This document shows positions 24,883 to 34,274 of a stretch of 64,000 nt of DNA, in pieces. The stretch lies in assembly GCF_003555545.1 (NCBI RefSeq), contig NZ_CP032157.1:7816546-7880545 (forward strand), in the 5' to 3' direction. The DNA is from Paraflavitalea soli. Lineage in GTDB: Bacteria > Bacteroidota > Bacteroidia > Chitinophagales > Chitinophagaceae. Position 1 is the stretch's first letter. The number at the start of each line of letters is the position of its first letter. The notes beneath the pieces are model-generated. The model did not search any database. It was not told the origin of the DNA and was given only the letters and a program-made list of their open reading frames with translations. The position numbers were made by a program, and so were the translations under genes.

Positions 24883-27800
24883 ATGAGACGATTATTGCCA
24901 ATGGGTATAGCCCCTAAACTAGTATGTTTTACCTTGTTTTGTTTTCTCCACTTTTCTCTTTTTGCACAACAATCAGTATCAGGTACGATCAGATCGGGTG
25001 ATGCGCCGGTTGCCGGTGTTACCGTCACCGTAAAAGGCACAAAAACGGCCGTACTGACCGATGAATCGGGCAGGTTCAGCATCAATGCGCCGGCCAATGC
25101 TACCCTGGTTTTCTCCCATGTTAATTACAATTCCCAGGAAAGACAGGCGCCTGCCTCGGGCACGCTGGATATCCAGTTGGAATTGTTGAACAACAGCCTG
25201 GGGGAGGTAGTGGTAGTGGGCTACAACACCCAAAAGAAAGCGACCCTTACCGGCTCCATTTCTGTGGTAAAAGGAGCCGATATGGTGAAAAGCCCCCAGC
25301 CCAATCTTTCCAATTCACTGGCCGGCCGCTTTTCAGGTTTAGTGATCAATAACCGGGGTGGAGAGCCTGGTTACGATGGTTCTTCTTTTACCATTCGCGG
25401 TTTGGCTACAACCGGCAACAATGATGTGCTCATTGTGGTAGATGGCGTACCGGGCCAGGTAGGCGGACTGGAAAGATTAAATCCCAACGACATTGAAAGC
25501 ATCTCGGTATTAAAGGATGCCTCAGCAGCCATTTACGGAAGCCGGGCCGCCAATGGCGTCATCCTGGTCACTACCAAAAGGGGTAAGACCGGCAAACCTG
25601 TCATCAGTGCCAGTTTCAACCAGGGTTTTTCATCACCCACCAGGCTACCCAAAATGGCTGATGCTGCTACGTATGCTGCTATCGCTAATGAGGTGGCCTA
25701 TTATAATAATAAAGGTGGCGGACTGAACCAGAAATATACACAGGATGAGATCACCAAATTTGCCAACGGAAGCGATCCCCTCAACTATCCCAATACCGAC
25801 TGGACCAAAGAAAGCCTGAAGAAAACAGCTTTGCAAAACCAGGCCAATGTATCCATATCAGGCGGCTCAGAGAATGTGCGTTACTATGTAGGTGCGGGTA
25901 CCTTGTACCAGGATGGGTTGTACAAAGATGGCGCTACCAAATACAAGCAATACAATTTCCGGTCTAATATCGATGCCAATGTGACCAAAGACTTTAAAGT
26001 AAGTCTTTACCTGTCGGGCCGTGAAGAGAACAGGCAGTACCCCACGGCAGGCTCCGGTGACATCTTCCGTTCCATCTACCGGGCTTATCCTACCATACAG
26101 GCACGCTATCCCAATGGATTGCCATCTGCCGGCATTGAAGGCAATAACCCGGTGATGATGGCTACCAGCATCGGCGGTATCAATAAGAACCCTACCCAGG
26201 TGTTCAACGGCATCCTGAAAGGCAGTTATAATATTGCTGCTGTAAAAGGATTGTCAGTTGATGGATTTGCTGCCTTTGACAAATCCTGGTCCTTTGGCAA
26301 ATCTTTTGCCACGCCTTATGTATTATATACCTATAATAAAGCCAGCAATACTTATTCCACCCGTATTGCAGGAGGTAACAATAATGCAGCTACCATCAAT
26401 GAAAGCCAGAAGAACATAGCACAGGCTACCTACAATATCAAGGTCAACTACCAGCGTTCTGTGGGTGATCATAATTTCAATGCTTTTGTGGGTTACGAAC
26501 AAAGCGAGATCAAAATGGATAGTTTTGCCGCTTCCCGCATTAACTTCCTCAGCACCCTTACCCCCGAATTATCACAGGGTGGTACAGCCGCTACCGACCG
26601 CGATAATGCCGGCAAAAGCTACAGCTTTACCCGCAAGAGCTATTTTGGAAAGATCGCCTGGGACTACAACGAAACCTACCTGGCCGAAGTGCAAATGCGG
26701 ATTGATGGATCTTCCACTTTCCCCAAAGGCAACCAATACGGCTATTTCCCCTCTGTGTCCGCAGGCTGGAGAATTTCTAAAGAGTCCTGGTTCAAAAATG
26801 TATCTTTTGTCAACGACCTGAAAATAAGAGCTTCCTATGGTGCATTGGGCAATGACAATGTGGGACTGTTTCAGTATTTTACCAACTATTCCATCAAGCC
26901 CCAGTTTGTGGTGAATGGTGGCGGCGGAGCAGTCATTCAGCCCGGTCTTGACCTCACCAAGTTGAAAAATGTTAATATCCATTGGGAAGATGCGCGCAAA
27001 ATGGATATCGGTATAGAAGGTACAGTATTCAATGATTTTAATTTCGAGCTCATCTACTTCAGGCAAAAACGTTCTAATATCCTGGCCATCCGCAATGCTT
27101 CCATTCCCTTCGTATCAGGTATTGTAAACCCTTTCGGGTCCGATCCCCTGGTGCCATCTGAGAACATCGGGAAAGTGAACAACCAGGGTATTGAAGCTAC
27201 GGCAGGGTATAATAAAAAGAGTGGTAAGCTGCGTTATGGCATCACCGGTAATTTCACCTATGCCAAAAGTAAGATCATTTTCATTGATGAAGCCCCCGGC
27301 GTATTAAGCTATCAAAAACAAACCGATCAGCCCCTCAATACTTATTTATTGTACAACGCTATCGGTATCTACCGCACCCAGGACGAGATCGATAAAACAC
27401 CTCACCTGAGCGGTGCACAACCCGGCGATCTGATCTACCAGGATTATAATGGCGATGGCAAGATCACGGCCGATGACCAGGTGAGAAGCAAATACGGCAA
27501 TATTCCGTTGATCACCTATGGCGCTGTTCTATCAGTAGAGTATGAGAATTTTGACCTGAGTGCTGTATTCGCAGGTCAGGCAAAAGTGAGCCAATATGTA
27601 TTGCCTGAAGCAGGAGAGGTAGGTAATTTCTACAGCAGTTGGGCCGATAACCGTTGGAGCCCTTCCAATACCAACGGAAGCTATCCACGCGTTGATACAA
27701 GGACTTCGGCTTCTGTAAATGGCGGACAGTACAACAATACTTTCTGGCTCAACAATGCTTCCTTCCTGCGTTTAAAGAATGTTGAGTTGGGCTATAACTT

Positions 27801-27975
27801 CACCGGCAAAGCCTTATCGGCCATACGCCTGCAATCCGCCAGGTTCTATGTGAATGCTTTCAACCTGTTTACCATTACCAGGGTGAAAGATTATGATCCG
27901 GAAGGTAATAGCGGCAGCGGTCAATTCTACCCGCAGCAAAGGATCATCAATGTAGGTGTAAACGTGAGGTTCTAA
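24883..27975 (+). CDS. SusC/RagA TonB-dependent transporter 1
   Basis: A 1030-aa outer-membrane importer. In order: signal peptide (ending LFAQQ), carboxypeptidase-regulatory-like domain (about 30-105, SGTIRSGDAPVAGVTVTVKG), TonB-box-like GEVVVVGYNTQKK, plug domain (about 120-235, SVLKDASAAIYGSRAANGVI) and a long beta-barrel ending in the aromatic-terminated strand VGVNVRF. It takes up oligosaccharides using TonB energy together with the SusD encoded 17 nt downstream. It is the first gene of the galactan-type PUL behind the HTCS. Confidence 0.97.
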   Translation: MRRLLPMGIAPKLVCFTLFCFLHFSLFAQQSVSGTIRSGDAPVAGVTVTVKGTKTAVLTDESGRFSINAPANATLVFSHVNYNSQERQAPASGTLDIQLELLNNSLGEVVVVGYNTQKKATLTGSISVVKGADMVKSPQPNLSNSLAGRFSGLVINNRGGEPGYDGSSFTIRGLATTGNNDVLIVVDGVPGQVGGLERLNPNDIESISVLKDASAAIYGSRAANGVILVTTKRGKTGKPVISASFNQGFSSPTRLPKMADAATYAAIANEVAYYNNKGGGLNQKYTQDEITKFANGSDPLNYPNTDWTKESLKKTALQNQANVSISGGSENVRYYVGAGTLYQDGLYKDGATKYKQYNFRSNIDANVTKDFKVSLYLSGREENRQYPTAGSGDIFRSIYRAYPTIQARYPNGLPSAGIEGNNPVMMATSIGGINKNPTQVFNGILKGSYNIAAVKGLSVDGFAAFDKSWSFGKSFATPYVLYTYNKASNTYSTRIAGGNNNAATINESQKNIAQATYNIKVNYQRSVGDHNFNAFVGYEQSEIKMDSFAASRINFLSTLTPELSQGGTAATDRDNAGKSYSFTRKSYFGKIAWDYNETYLAEVQMRIDGSSTFPKGNQYGYFPSVSAGWRISKESWFKNVSFVNDLKIRASYGALGNDNVGLFQYFTNYSIKPQFVVNGGGGAVIQPGLDLTKLKNVNIHWEDARKMDIGIEGTVFNDFNFELIYFRQKRSNILAIRNASIPFVSGIVNPFGSDPLVPSENIGKVNNQGIEATAGYNKKSGKLRYGITGNFTYAKSKIIFIDEAPGVLSYQKQTDQPLNTYLLYNAIGIYRTQDEIDKTPHLSGAQPGDLIYQDYNGDGKITADDQVRSKYGNIPLITYGAVLSVEYENFDLSAVFAGQAKVSQYVLPEAGEVGNFYSSWADNRWSPSNTNGSYPRVDTRTSASVNGGQYNNTFWLNNASFLRLKNVELGYNFTGKALSAIRLQSARFYVNAFNLFTITRVKDYDPEGNSGSGQFYPQQRIINVGVNVRF

Positions 27976-27992
27976 CTTTTAAACAACGTACA

Positions 27993-29690
27993 ATGCAAAC
28001 CAGCAATAATAAATATATACTTGGTGTGGTAATGCTTGCCACCTTGTTGTTCTCCTGTAAGAAAGATTTTTTGGAGATACAACCTACCGACCGGTTCCCG
28101 GAAGAAACAGTGATCACCGATACCTCTGTTTTCGAAGCCTATGTAATTAACCGCTATATCGGCGCCCGCCTGCAGGACAAGGAAGGGGATGGTACCGACC
28201 CTGGATTTGGACGAGGGTTTGAATACAGCATGTGGAGTTCCATCACTGATGAATCTATCTATAACAATGATGACAATACCTGGACCATCCAGCGGGGTTT
28301 ATTAGCACCGGAGAACCTGGGTATGGCCGGCACCATCTGGCCCCGCAGCTACCGCAGCATCCGTGAGGTCAACTTTGCGCTGAACACTTTGAGGACCATC
28401 ACCATGAGCCAGGCGCACAAGGACAGGTTGAAAGCCGAACTGCAATTCATCCGCGCCTTCCGGTACCACGATCTTATCCGCAACTACGGTGGCGTTGTGC
28501 TGATGGGCGATACAGCATTGAGCCTGACCGATAACTTACAGAACGATGCATTTTTTAAAAGAGCTACCCTGAAGGAAAGTATTGATTATACAGTAGCCCA
28601 ACTGGATGCAGCCGCTGCTGTTTTACCTGTTAACAATGATGGCAACTGGCCCCTGGGCCGGGCTACCAAAGGCGCTGCTTTAGCCCTTAAGGCAAGATTA
28701 TTACTGTACGCTGCCAGTCCCCTGTATGCTACCGGCACCTGGGCAGACGCCGCTACTGCTGCGCAAGCCGTTATCAGCATGAACAAGTACGGCATTTACC
28801 AGGATGGCTACGGCAAATTGTTCCTTACCACCGATGGCAACAACGAGATCATCTTTGCACGCTTATATACCAAGAATGCCAACCACACCCACCTGGAGAT
28901 CGCCAATGGTCCCAATGGCTATGGCGGCTGGGGCGGCAACCTGCCCATGCAAAACCTGGTAGATGATTACCGGATGATGGATGGTACAGCCATTACAGAT
29001 CCCGGTACCAGTTACAACCCTGCTACTCCTTATGCTAACCGCGACCCGCGCTTTTATGCTACCATATTGTACAATGGCGCTACCTACCGGGGAGCTACCC
29101 TGGAAACATTTACCCCTGGTGGTAAAGACAGCAAGGACGGGCCTGATAACTGGAATACTTCCAAAACAGGTTATTACCTGAAGAAGTTCATGAACGATGC
29201 CTATCCCCTGCAAAATCCCTGGGGCAATGCCGGCTTCCAGCCCTGGATCTATTTCAGGTATGCGGAAGTGCTGTTGAACTATGCGGAGGCTGCCAATGAA
29301 GCGTATGGCCCCGATGTAGTACCTGCAGGCTCCACTTTTTCAGCGAGGGCCGCGGTAAACCAGGTGCGGGCGCGCAGCGGTGTTAATATGCCCCCAGTGA
29401 CGGCTGTTTCACAAACACAGTTACGCGATATCATACGATCTGAAAGAAGGGTAGAGCTGGCTTTTGAAGAGCACCGTTTCTATGATGTGCGCAGGTGGAA
29501 GATAGCCGATGTGACAGAGAACAAACCGGCCGGTGGTATTATCATCAATAAGGTGGGCAACAATTTCACTTATACCCCCAAGGTAGCGTTGGATGGCCGG
29601 AAATTCTTAACCCAACATTACTGGTTGCCCATACCACGTGCAGAGATACAGGCATCGGGCAATAAGATCAAACAAAACGATAATTACTGA
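27993..29690 (+). CDS. SusD/RagB surface glycan-binding lipoprotein 1
   Basis: A 565-aa lipoprotein with the lipobox LLFSC near residue 22. TPR-like helices run through the N-terminal half (LKAELQFIRAFRYHDLIRNY), and the C-terminal SusD domain carries YFRYAEVLLNYAEAANEAYG, RSERRVELAFEEHRFYDVRRW and the closing LPIPRAEIQ...NDNY pattern. It forms the hinged lid of SusC1 and binds the imported glycan at the cell surface. Confidence 0.96.
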   Translation: MQTSNNKYILGVVMLATLLFSCKKDFLEIQPTDRFPEETVITDTSVFEAYVINRYIGARLQDKEGDGTDPGFGRGFEYSMWSSITDESIYNNDDNTWTIQRGLLAPENLGMAGTIWPRSYRSIREVNFALNTLRTITMSQAHKDRLKAELQFIRAFRYHDLIRNYGGVVLMGDTALSLTDNLQNDAFFKRATLKESIDYTVAQLDAAAAVLPVNNDGNWPLGRATKGAALALKARLLLYAASPLYATGTWADAATAAQAVISMNKYGIYQDGYGKLFLTTDGNNEIIFARLYTKNANHTHLEIANGPNGYGGWGGNLPMQNLVDDYRMMDGTAITDPGTSYNPATPYANRDPRFYATILYNGATYRGATLETFTPGGKDSKDGPDNWNTSKTGYYLKKFMNDAYPLQNPWGNAGFQPWIYFRYAEVLLNYAEAANEAYGPDVVPAGSTFSARAAVNQVRARSGVNMPPVTAVSQTQLRDIIRSERRVELAFEEHRFYDVRRWKIADVTENKPAGGIIINKVGNNFTYTPKVALDGRKFLTQHYWLPIPRAEIQASGNKIKQNDNY

Positions 29691-29716
29691 TAGTAGATGG
29701 GTTTGTCGACGGACAT

Positions 29717-29768
29717 AGGTGAGTCGCCCGGCGGCGCTGCATAGCCGCACAAGCGGGCGGCCCACCTT
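29717..29768. repeat. Interspersed palindromic repeat, family A, copy 3 (elongated)
   Basis: The outer arms AGGTGAGTCGCCCG and CGGGCGGCCCACCT pair around GCGGCGCTGCATAGCCGC. It lies between SusD1 and the GH30 gene, inside the operon, and a CCTCGTTGCC piece follows at 29780. Confidence 0.7.
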
Positions 29769-29811
29769 AATCCTCGATCCTCGTTGCCTTCTTTAAACAA
29801 CCAGCAAACAA

Positions 29812-31356
29812 ATGATCCAGCTCAAAGGCAAGCTATTCGTACCAGTTCTCGGTTTATTGTACCAGGGTATGGCCATGGCGCAGTCGGCAAATGCTCCGCT
29901 TACCCTTACCATCGATGTCAATAAAACCTATCAAACCATTCACAATTTCTCAGCTTCCGATGCCTGGTCCTGCCAGTTTGTGGGCAATTGGCCCGATGCT
30001 AAAAGGAATGCCATGGCCGATTGGTTGTTTAGTATGGATACAGCCGCCAATGGCAATCCCAGGGGGATCGGCCTCTCCATGTGGCGGTTCAACCTGGGAG
30101 CTGGCAGCAGCGAACAGGGCAGTGCCAGTGGCATCAGGGATGAATGGCGCAGGGCAGAATCTTTCCTGGAAGCCGATGGTAGTTATAACTGGAATAAACA
30201 AGCAGCACAGCAATGGTTCTTAAAGGCTGCCAAAGCAAGAGGCGTAAATGATTTCCTGGCTTTCTACAATAGCCCGCCCGTAGCTTTCACCAAAAACAAG
30301 CTGGCTTTTGCTGCGGTGAAGGGACAATGCAATATAGATAGTGCCAATTACCAGGCATTCGCAAACTATACGTTGAAGGCCCTGGAGGGCATTAAAAAGA
30401 GAACCGGTATCCATTTCAATTACATCAGTCCTGTTAATGAACCCCAATGGGATTGGAGTGATGGCGGTCAGGAGGGCTGCCCCTACACCAATCAGCAGAT
30501 CAGTGGAGTGGTGAAAGCCTTGTCTAACGCCTTGCAACAAAATAGATCGGCAACTAAAATACTCATCACAGAAGCAGGCCATATCAAATACCTGCTGAAA
30601 GATGATGACAAGCCGGGCAAAGGCAATCAGCTGAACGATCTGCTGCAGCCTGCATCGGCCAGCTACGTTGGGAATTTGCCATCACTGGCGCCGGTGATAG
30701 CAGCCCATAGTTATTTCAGTACCTCTCCTTATCCTGCATCCGTTGCCCTGCGCAAACAATTGGCGGAGCGCGTGGCATCAGTAAAAGGACTGTCTTTCTG
30801 GCAATCTGAGTATTGCATATTGGGTGATAACGATGGAGAGATCAACGGCAACAAAAGAGATACCGGTATGAGACCTGCACTCTACCTGGCCCGTACCATC
30901 CACACCGACCTGGCAGTGGCCAATGCGGCAGCCTGGCAATGGTGGGTGGCTATTTCACCCTATAACTATAAGGATGGATTGATCTATATCGACCAGCATA
31001 AAACAGACGGCAACTTTTATGATAGTAAAATGCTGTGGGCCCTGGGCAATTACAGCCGGTTTATCAGGCCCGGTATGCAAAGGGTCGAAGCTTCCCTGCC
31101 GGGTGCAGACAGCACCTGTTTTGTATCGGCCTTCCAGGATGCCAGGAACAAGAAGACAGTGGTGGTGATCGTTAATACCGGTACGGCATCACAGGCTATA
31201 GAATTAGCCACCCTGGCTGGTAAAAAGACTAAACGCATTACACAACTGGAGACCTATACCACCAGCGTTGGTCAAAAGCTGGCCAGGCAACACGTATCAG
31301 GCCCCCTACAGGTAGCGCCGGAAAGCATTGTTACGTTGGTATTTAATAATAAATAA
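29812..31356 (+). CDS. GH30-type glycosidase, probable endo-beta-1,6-galactanase
   Basis: A 514-aa secreted or periplasmic enzyme with a signal peptide ending MAMAQS. The pattern HNFSASDAWSCQFVGNW and the clan-A TIM barrel match the GH30_2-type family. The acid/base is Glu210 (SPVNEPQW) and the nucleophile Glu333 (FWQSEYC); a C-terminal beta-sandwich follows (about 430-514). Characterised relatives include endo-beta-1,6-galactanases, and the adjacent GH35 beta-galactosidase fits such a substrate, for example arabinogalactan side chains. The substrate is inferred; xylan- or fucose-directed GH30 subfamilies are not excluded. Confidence 0.8.
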   Translation: MIQLKGKLFVPVLGLLYQGMAMAQSANAPLTLTIDVNKTYQTIHNFSASDAWSCQFVGNWPDAKRNAMADWLFSMDTAANGNPRGIGLSMWRFNLGAGSSEQGSASGIRDEWRRAESFLEADGSYNWNKQAAQQWFLKAAKARGVNDFLAFYNSPPVAFTKNKLAFAAVKGQCNIDSANYQAFANYTLKALEGIKKRTGIHFNYISPVNEPQWDWSDGGQEGCPYTNQQISGVVKALSNALQQNRSATKILITEAGHIKYLLKDDDKPGKGNQLNDLLQPASASYVGNLPSLAPVIAAHSYFSTSPYPASVALRKQLAERVASVKGLSFWQSEYCILGDNDGEINGNKRDTGMRPALYLARTIHTDLAVANAAAWQWWVAISPYNYKDGLIYIDQHKTDGNFYDSKMLWALGNYSRFIRPGMQRVEASLPGADSTCFVSAFQDARNKKTVVVIVNTGTASQAIELATLAGKKTKRITQLETYTTSVGQKLARQHVSGPLQVAPESIVTLVFNNK

Positions 31357-31374
31357 TTTCCAAAAGGATCGTGT

Positions 31375-33201
31375 ATGATGAGCAGATGGATTGTATTGGT
31401 GTTAGCTGTTGTATGCATGCAGCAGGTAGCTGTGGCACAGGCTAAACGTGCGTTCTCTTACAATGAGGAACATTTTTTATTGGATGGCAAGCCCTTTCAG
31501 ATGATCAGTGGAGAGATCCATTATCCCCGTGTGCCCCGGCAGGCCTGGCGGCATCGCCTGAAAATGGCGAAAGCCATGGGGTTGAATACCATTGGTACCT
31601 ACGTGTTCTGGAATGTGCACGAGCCGCAAAAAGGCGTATATGATTTTTCCGGCAACAATGATATAGCCGCTTTTGTAAAAATGGCAAAGGAAGAAGGGCT
31701 CTGGGTTATTCTAAGGCCCAGCCCCTACGTGTGTGCTGAATGGGAATTTGGCGGTTATCCTTATTGGCTGCAAAACATCCAAGGGCTGAAGGTACGCAGT
31801 ACAGAACCGCAATACCTGCAGGCCTATAAAAATTACATTCACCAGGTAGGCAAGCAACTGGCTCCTTATCTCATCAACCACGGAGGCAATATCCTGCTGG
31901 TACAGTTGGAAAATGAATATGGATCTTATGGGTCCGACAAAGAATACCTAAAGATCAATCAGCAGCTTTTTGTAGAAGCAGGATTTGACTGCCTCCTCTA
32001 CACCTGCGATCCGGCAAAAGATGTGGCCAAAGGTTACCTGCCGGGGCTATTGCCTGCAGTGAACGGCCTGGATAAACCAGAGCAGATAAAAACCCTGGTG
32101 AGAAAGTACAACAATGGCAAGGGACCTTTTTTTGTGGCAGAGTGGTATCCTGCCTGGTTCGATTGGTGGGGTGTACAACACCACACCGTGAAGGCTGAGA
32201 ATTATGCCAATCAATTGGATAACCTGCTCGCTGCAGGCATGTCGGTGAACATGTATATGTTTCATGGCGGCACCACCCGCGGATTCATGAATGGCGCCAA
32301 TTGTTACGATACCGGTTTCTATGAACCGCAGGTGAGCAGTTATGATTATGACGCACCGCTGGATGAAGCCGGCAACGCAACACCCAAGTTCATGCTGTTC
32401 AGGAATGCCATACAAAAGAACTTACCGGCAGGCCAGGAATTACCCGCAGTACCCGTAGCCAAACCAGCCATCGCCATACCGGCAATTTCTTTCCAACAGG
32501 TAGCTGATATCTTCTCCGTATTACCCAAACCCGTACAGGCCCGGCACCCGCTCACTTTCGAAGCACTCAACCAACCATATGGTTTTGTATTGTACCGCAC
32601 CCAACAAACAGGTGGCAGAAAGGGCATGCTGAGCATTAAAGAGCTGCGTGATTATGGCATCGTGATGATCAATGGCAAAAGGGTAGGGGTACTTGACAGA
32701 AGGCTCAAGCAGGACAGCCTGTTGGTAGACCTTCCTGCGGGCAAGGTAACCATCGATATCCTCGTAGAGAACCTGGGGCGTATCAATTTCGGTCCCAATT
32801 TATTAAAGAATGAAAAGGGCATCACTTCCCGCGTATCTTTCAATGGGCAGGAGCTGACCGGGTGGCAAATGTATTCCCTTCCTTTCGACAATATCAATAA
32901 GTTATCCATCAACGGATCGAAGGCTGCTACAGAAGTACCTGTAGTGAAGAAAGCCGTATTTAACTTGTCCCATACAGGCGATACCTACCTCGACATGCGG
33001 CAATGGGGCAAAGGATGCGTATGGATCAATGGCCATCACCTTGGCCGCTACTGGTCCATTGGTCCACAGCAAACCTTGTACGTCCCGGCAGAGTGGCTCA
33101 GGAAAGGCAGTAATGAAGTGGTAGTATTGGAGTTGCTCGCTACCCGTCAAAACACGTTGAACAGTTTGGACAAGCCTATTCTTGATGTACTTACTCCATA
33201 A
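31375..33201 (+). CDS. GH35 beta-galactosidase
   Basis: A 608-aa enzyme with a signal peptide (cleavage near VAVAQA). The GH35 barrel is clear: SGEIHYPRVP near residue 45, FWNVHEPQKG, the acid/base Glu181 in LENEYGSYG, and the nucleophile Glu256 in VAEWYPAWFDWWG. C-terminal beta domains with WGKGCVWINGHHLGRYW resemble the jelly-roll domains of plant and bacterial GH35 enzymes. It releases terminal beta-galactose in the periplasm. It starts 18 nt after the GH30 gene and forms one operon with SusC1-SusD1-GH30. Its end is only 4 nt from the end of the convergent AraC gene. Confidence 0.95.
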   Translation: MMSRWIVLVLAVVCMQQVAVAQAKRAFSYNEEHFLLDGKPFQMISGEIHYPRVPRQAWRHRLKMAKAMGLNTIGTYVFWNVHEPQKGVYDFSGNNDIAAFVKMAKEEGLWVILRPSPYVCAEWEFGGYPYWLQNIQGLKVRSTEPQYLQAYKNYIHQVGKQLAPYLINHGGNILLVQLENEYGSYGSDKEYLKINQQLFVEAGFDCLLYTCDPAKDVAKGYLPGLLPAVNGLDKPEQIKTLVRKYNNGKGPFFVAEWYPAWFDWWGVQHHTVKAENYANQLDNLLAAGMSVNMYMFHGGTTRGFMNGANCYDTGFYEPQVSSYDYDAPLDEAGNATPKFMLFRNAIQKNLPAGQELPAVPVAKPAIAIPAISFQQVADIFSVLPKPVQARHPLTFEALNQPYGFVLYRTQQTGGRKGMLSIKELRDYGIVMINGKRVGVLDRRLKQDSLLVDLPAGKVTIDILVENLGRINFGPNLLKNEKGITSRVSFNGQELTGWQMYSLPFDNINKLSINGSKAATEVPVVKKAVFNLSHTGDTYLDMRQWGKGCVWINGHHLGRYWSIGPQQTLYVPAEWLRKGSNEVVVLELLATRQNTLNSLDKPILDVLTP

Positions 33202-33205
33202 TAGG

Positions 33206-34114
33206 TTACCCGGTTGTTGCCACCTTATTACGCTTCCGGTATACAGAAGGTGACATGCCCATGAAGCGCGAGAATATCCGGGAAAAATAATATTGATCGG
33301 AGAATTGTAGTTCATCCGCGATCTCTTTAATGGGCCTGGCGCTAAAGGCCAATGCCTGGCAGGAATACTGGATCTTTAAATGATTAAAATATTCTACTGG
33401 TGAAAAGCCCGTCCTTTCCCTGAACATAGAAGAAAAATGCGATACAGATAAATGCGAGAAGGCCGCGAGGTCATTCAGGGAAACATGCTTGTTAATGTTT
33501 TTCTGCATCATTTCTATAGTGAGCGTAATGGCATCCTTCGCCTGACTATTAATCGCCTGGTTATACTTTTCCTCGTAGAGCAGCGACGAAAGGAAATGAT
33601 AGAAGATCATATTTACATACCGCAGGTTATCGGCACTATATCCTTTCTCCAGGTTGAAATAGATCTCTTCAAACAACTTGATGCGGTTTTCGTTGTAAGA
33701 AAGATAAGGCAGGTAATTCTGTGAGTTATTGGTAATAAGGTCCACCACAAAAGTGGCGATATCCCCTTTAAAATGCACCCAGTAAATAGTCCATGGATCA
33801 TTTTCCAGCGCGCCGTACTTATGAGCAGTACGGGCAGGTATTACAATAAAATGTGAGGGGGAGATATCCATCTTCTTTTTATTGATCGTCACCCATCCAC
33901 GTCCTTCCACACAATAAATAATAATATGCTGGTTGATGCCATGGGGCCGCTCCACGTAGTGCTGGTGCGCCTTGGGGTAATAGCCAATGTCAGTAATATA
34001 GATCTGCCGGGTGATAGCGTCCTTCATTAGAAAGCCTGAATCTATCTTTTGAGGCAGTACGATCAGCTTCTGACCTTCAAATCCTTGTCTTTTGCGGGAT
34101 GGTTTCTGCGGCAT
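33206..34114 (-). CDS. AraC-family regulator with N-terminal cupin
   Basis: A 302-aa one-component regulator. Residues about 40-170 form a sugar-binding cupin (IIIYCVEGRGWVTINKKK, then FIVIPARTAHKYG). Residues about 200-300 are the two-HTH AraC domain (LNDLAAFSHLSVSHFSSMFR and IKEIADELQFSDQYYFSRIF). It is transcribed away from SusC2 across a 160-bp gap that contains the AAAGTCCATCTTTT box, so it most likely controls the 34275-45850 PUL and probably the symporter at 16659. Confidence 0.93.
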   Translation of the reverse strand: MPQKPSRKRQGFEGQKLIVLPQKIDSGFLMKDAITRQIYITDIGYYPKAHQHYVERPHGINQHIIIYCVEGRGWVTINKKKMDISPSHFIVIPARTAHKYGALENDPWTIYWVHFKGDIATFVVDLITNNSQNYLPYLSYNENRIKLFEEIYFNLEKGYSADNLRYVNMIFYHFLSSLLYEEKYNQAINSQAKDAITLTIEMMQKNINKHVSLNDLAAFSHLSVSHFSSMFRERTGFSPVEYFNHLKIQYSCQALAFSARPIKEIADELQFSDQYYFSRIFSRFMGMSPSVYRKRNKVATTG

Positions 34115-34148
34115 ATACCTGGTTTAAGAAATAGTCAATGACCGTATA

Positions 34149-34162
34149 AAAGTCCATCTTTT
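34149..34162. promoter_or_regulatory. 14-bp box between AraC and SusC2, shared with the symporter promoter
   Basis: AAAGTCCATCTTTT, identical to 16577-16590. It lies 35-48 nt before the AraC start and 112-126 nt before the SusC2 start. It is a likely AraC operator serving both directions. Confidence 0.6.
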
Positions 34163-34274
34163 TCGGAAGAATACCTATTCTCCTGTCAAAACAGGATCAC
34201 GAATTTTGATCTTGCGCTAAGTTGCTGCCATCCCTCAATGGGTGCACTTATTAAAAAAGCCAAAAACGATTGCA

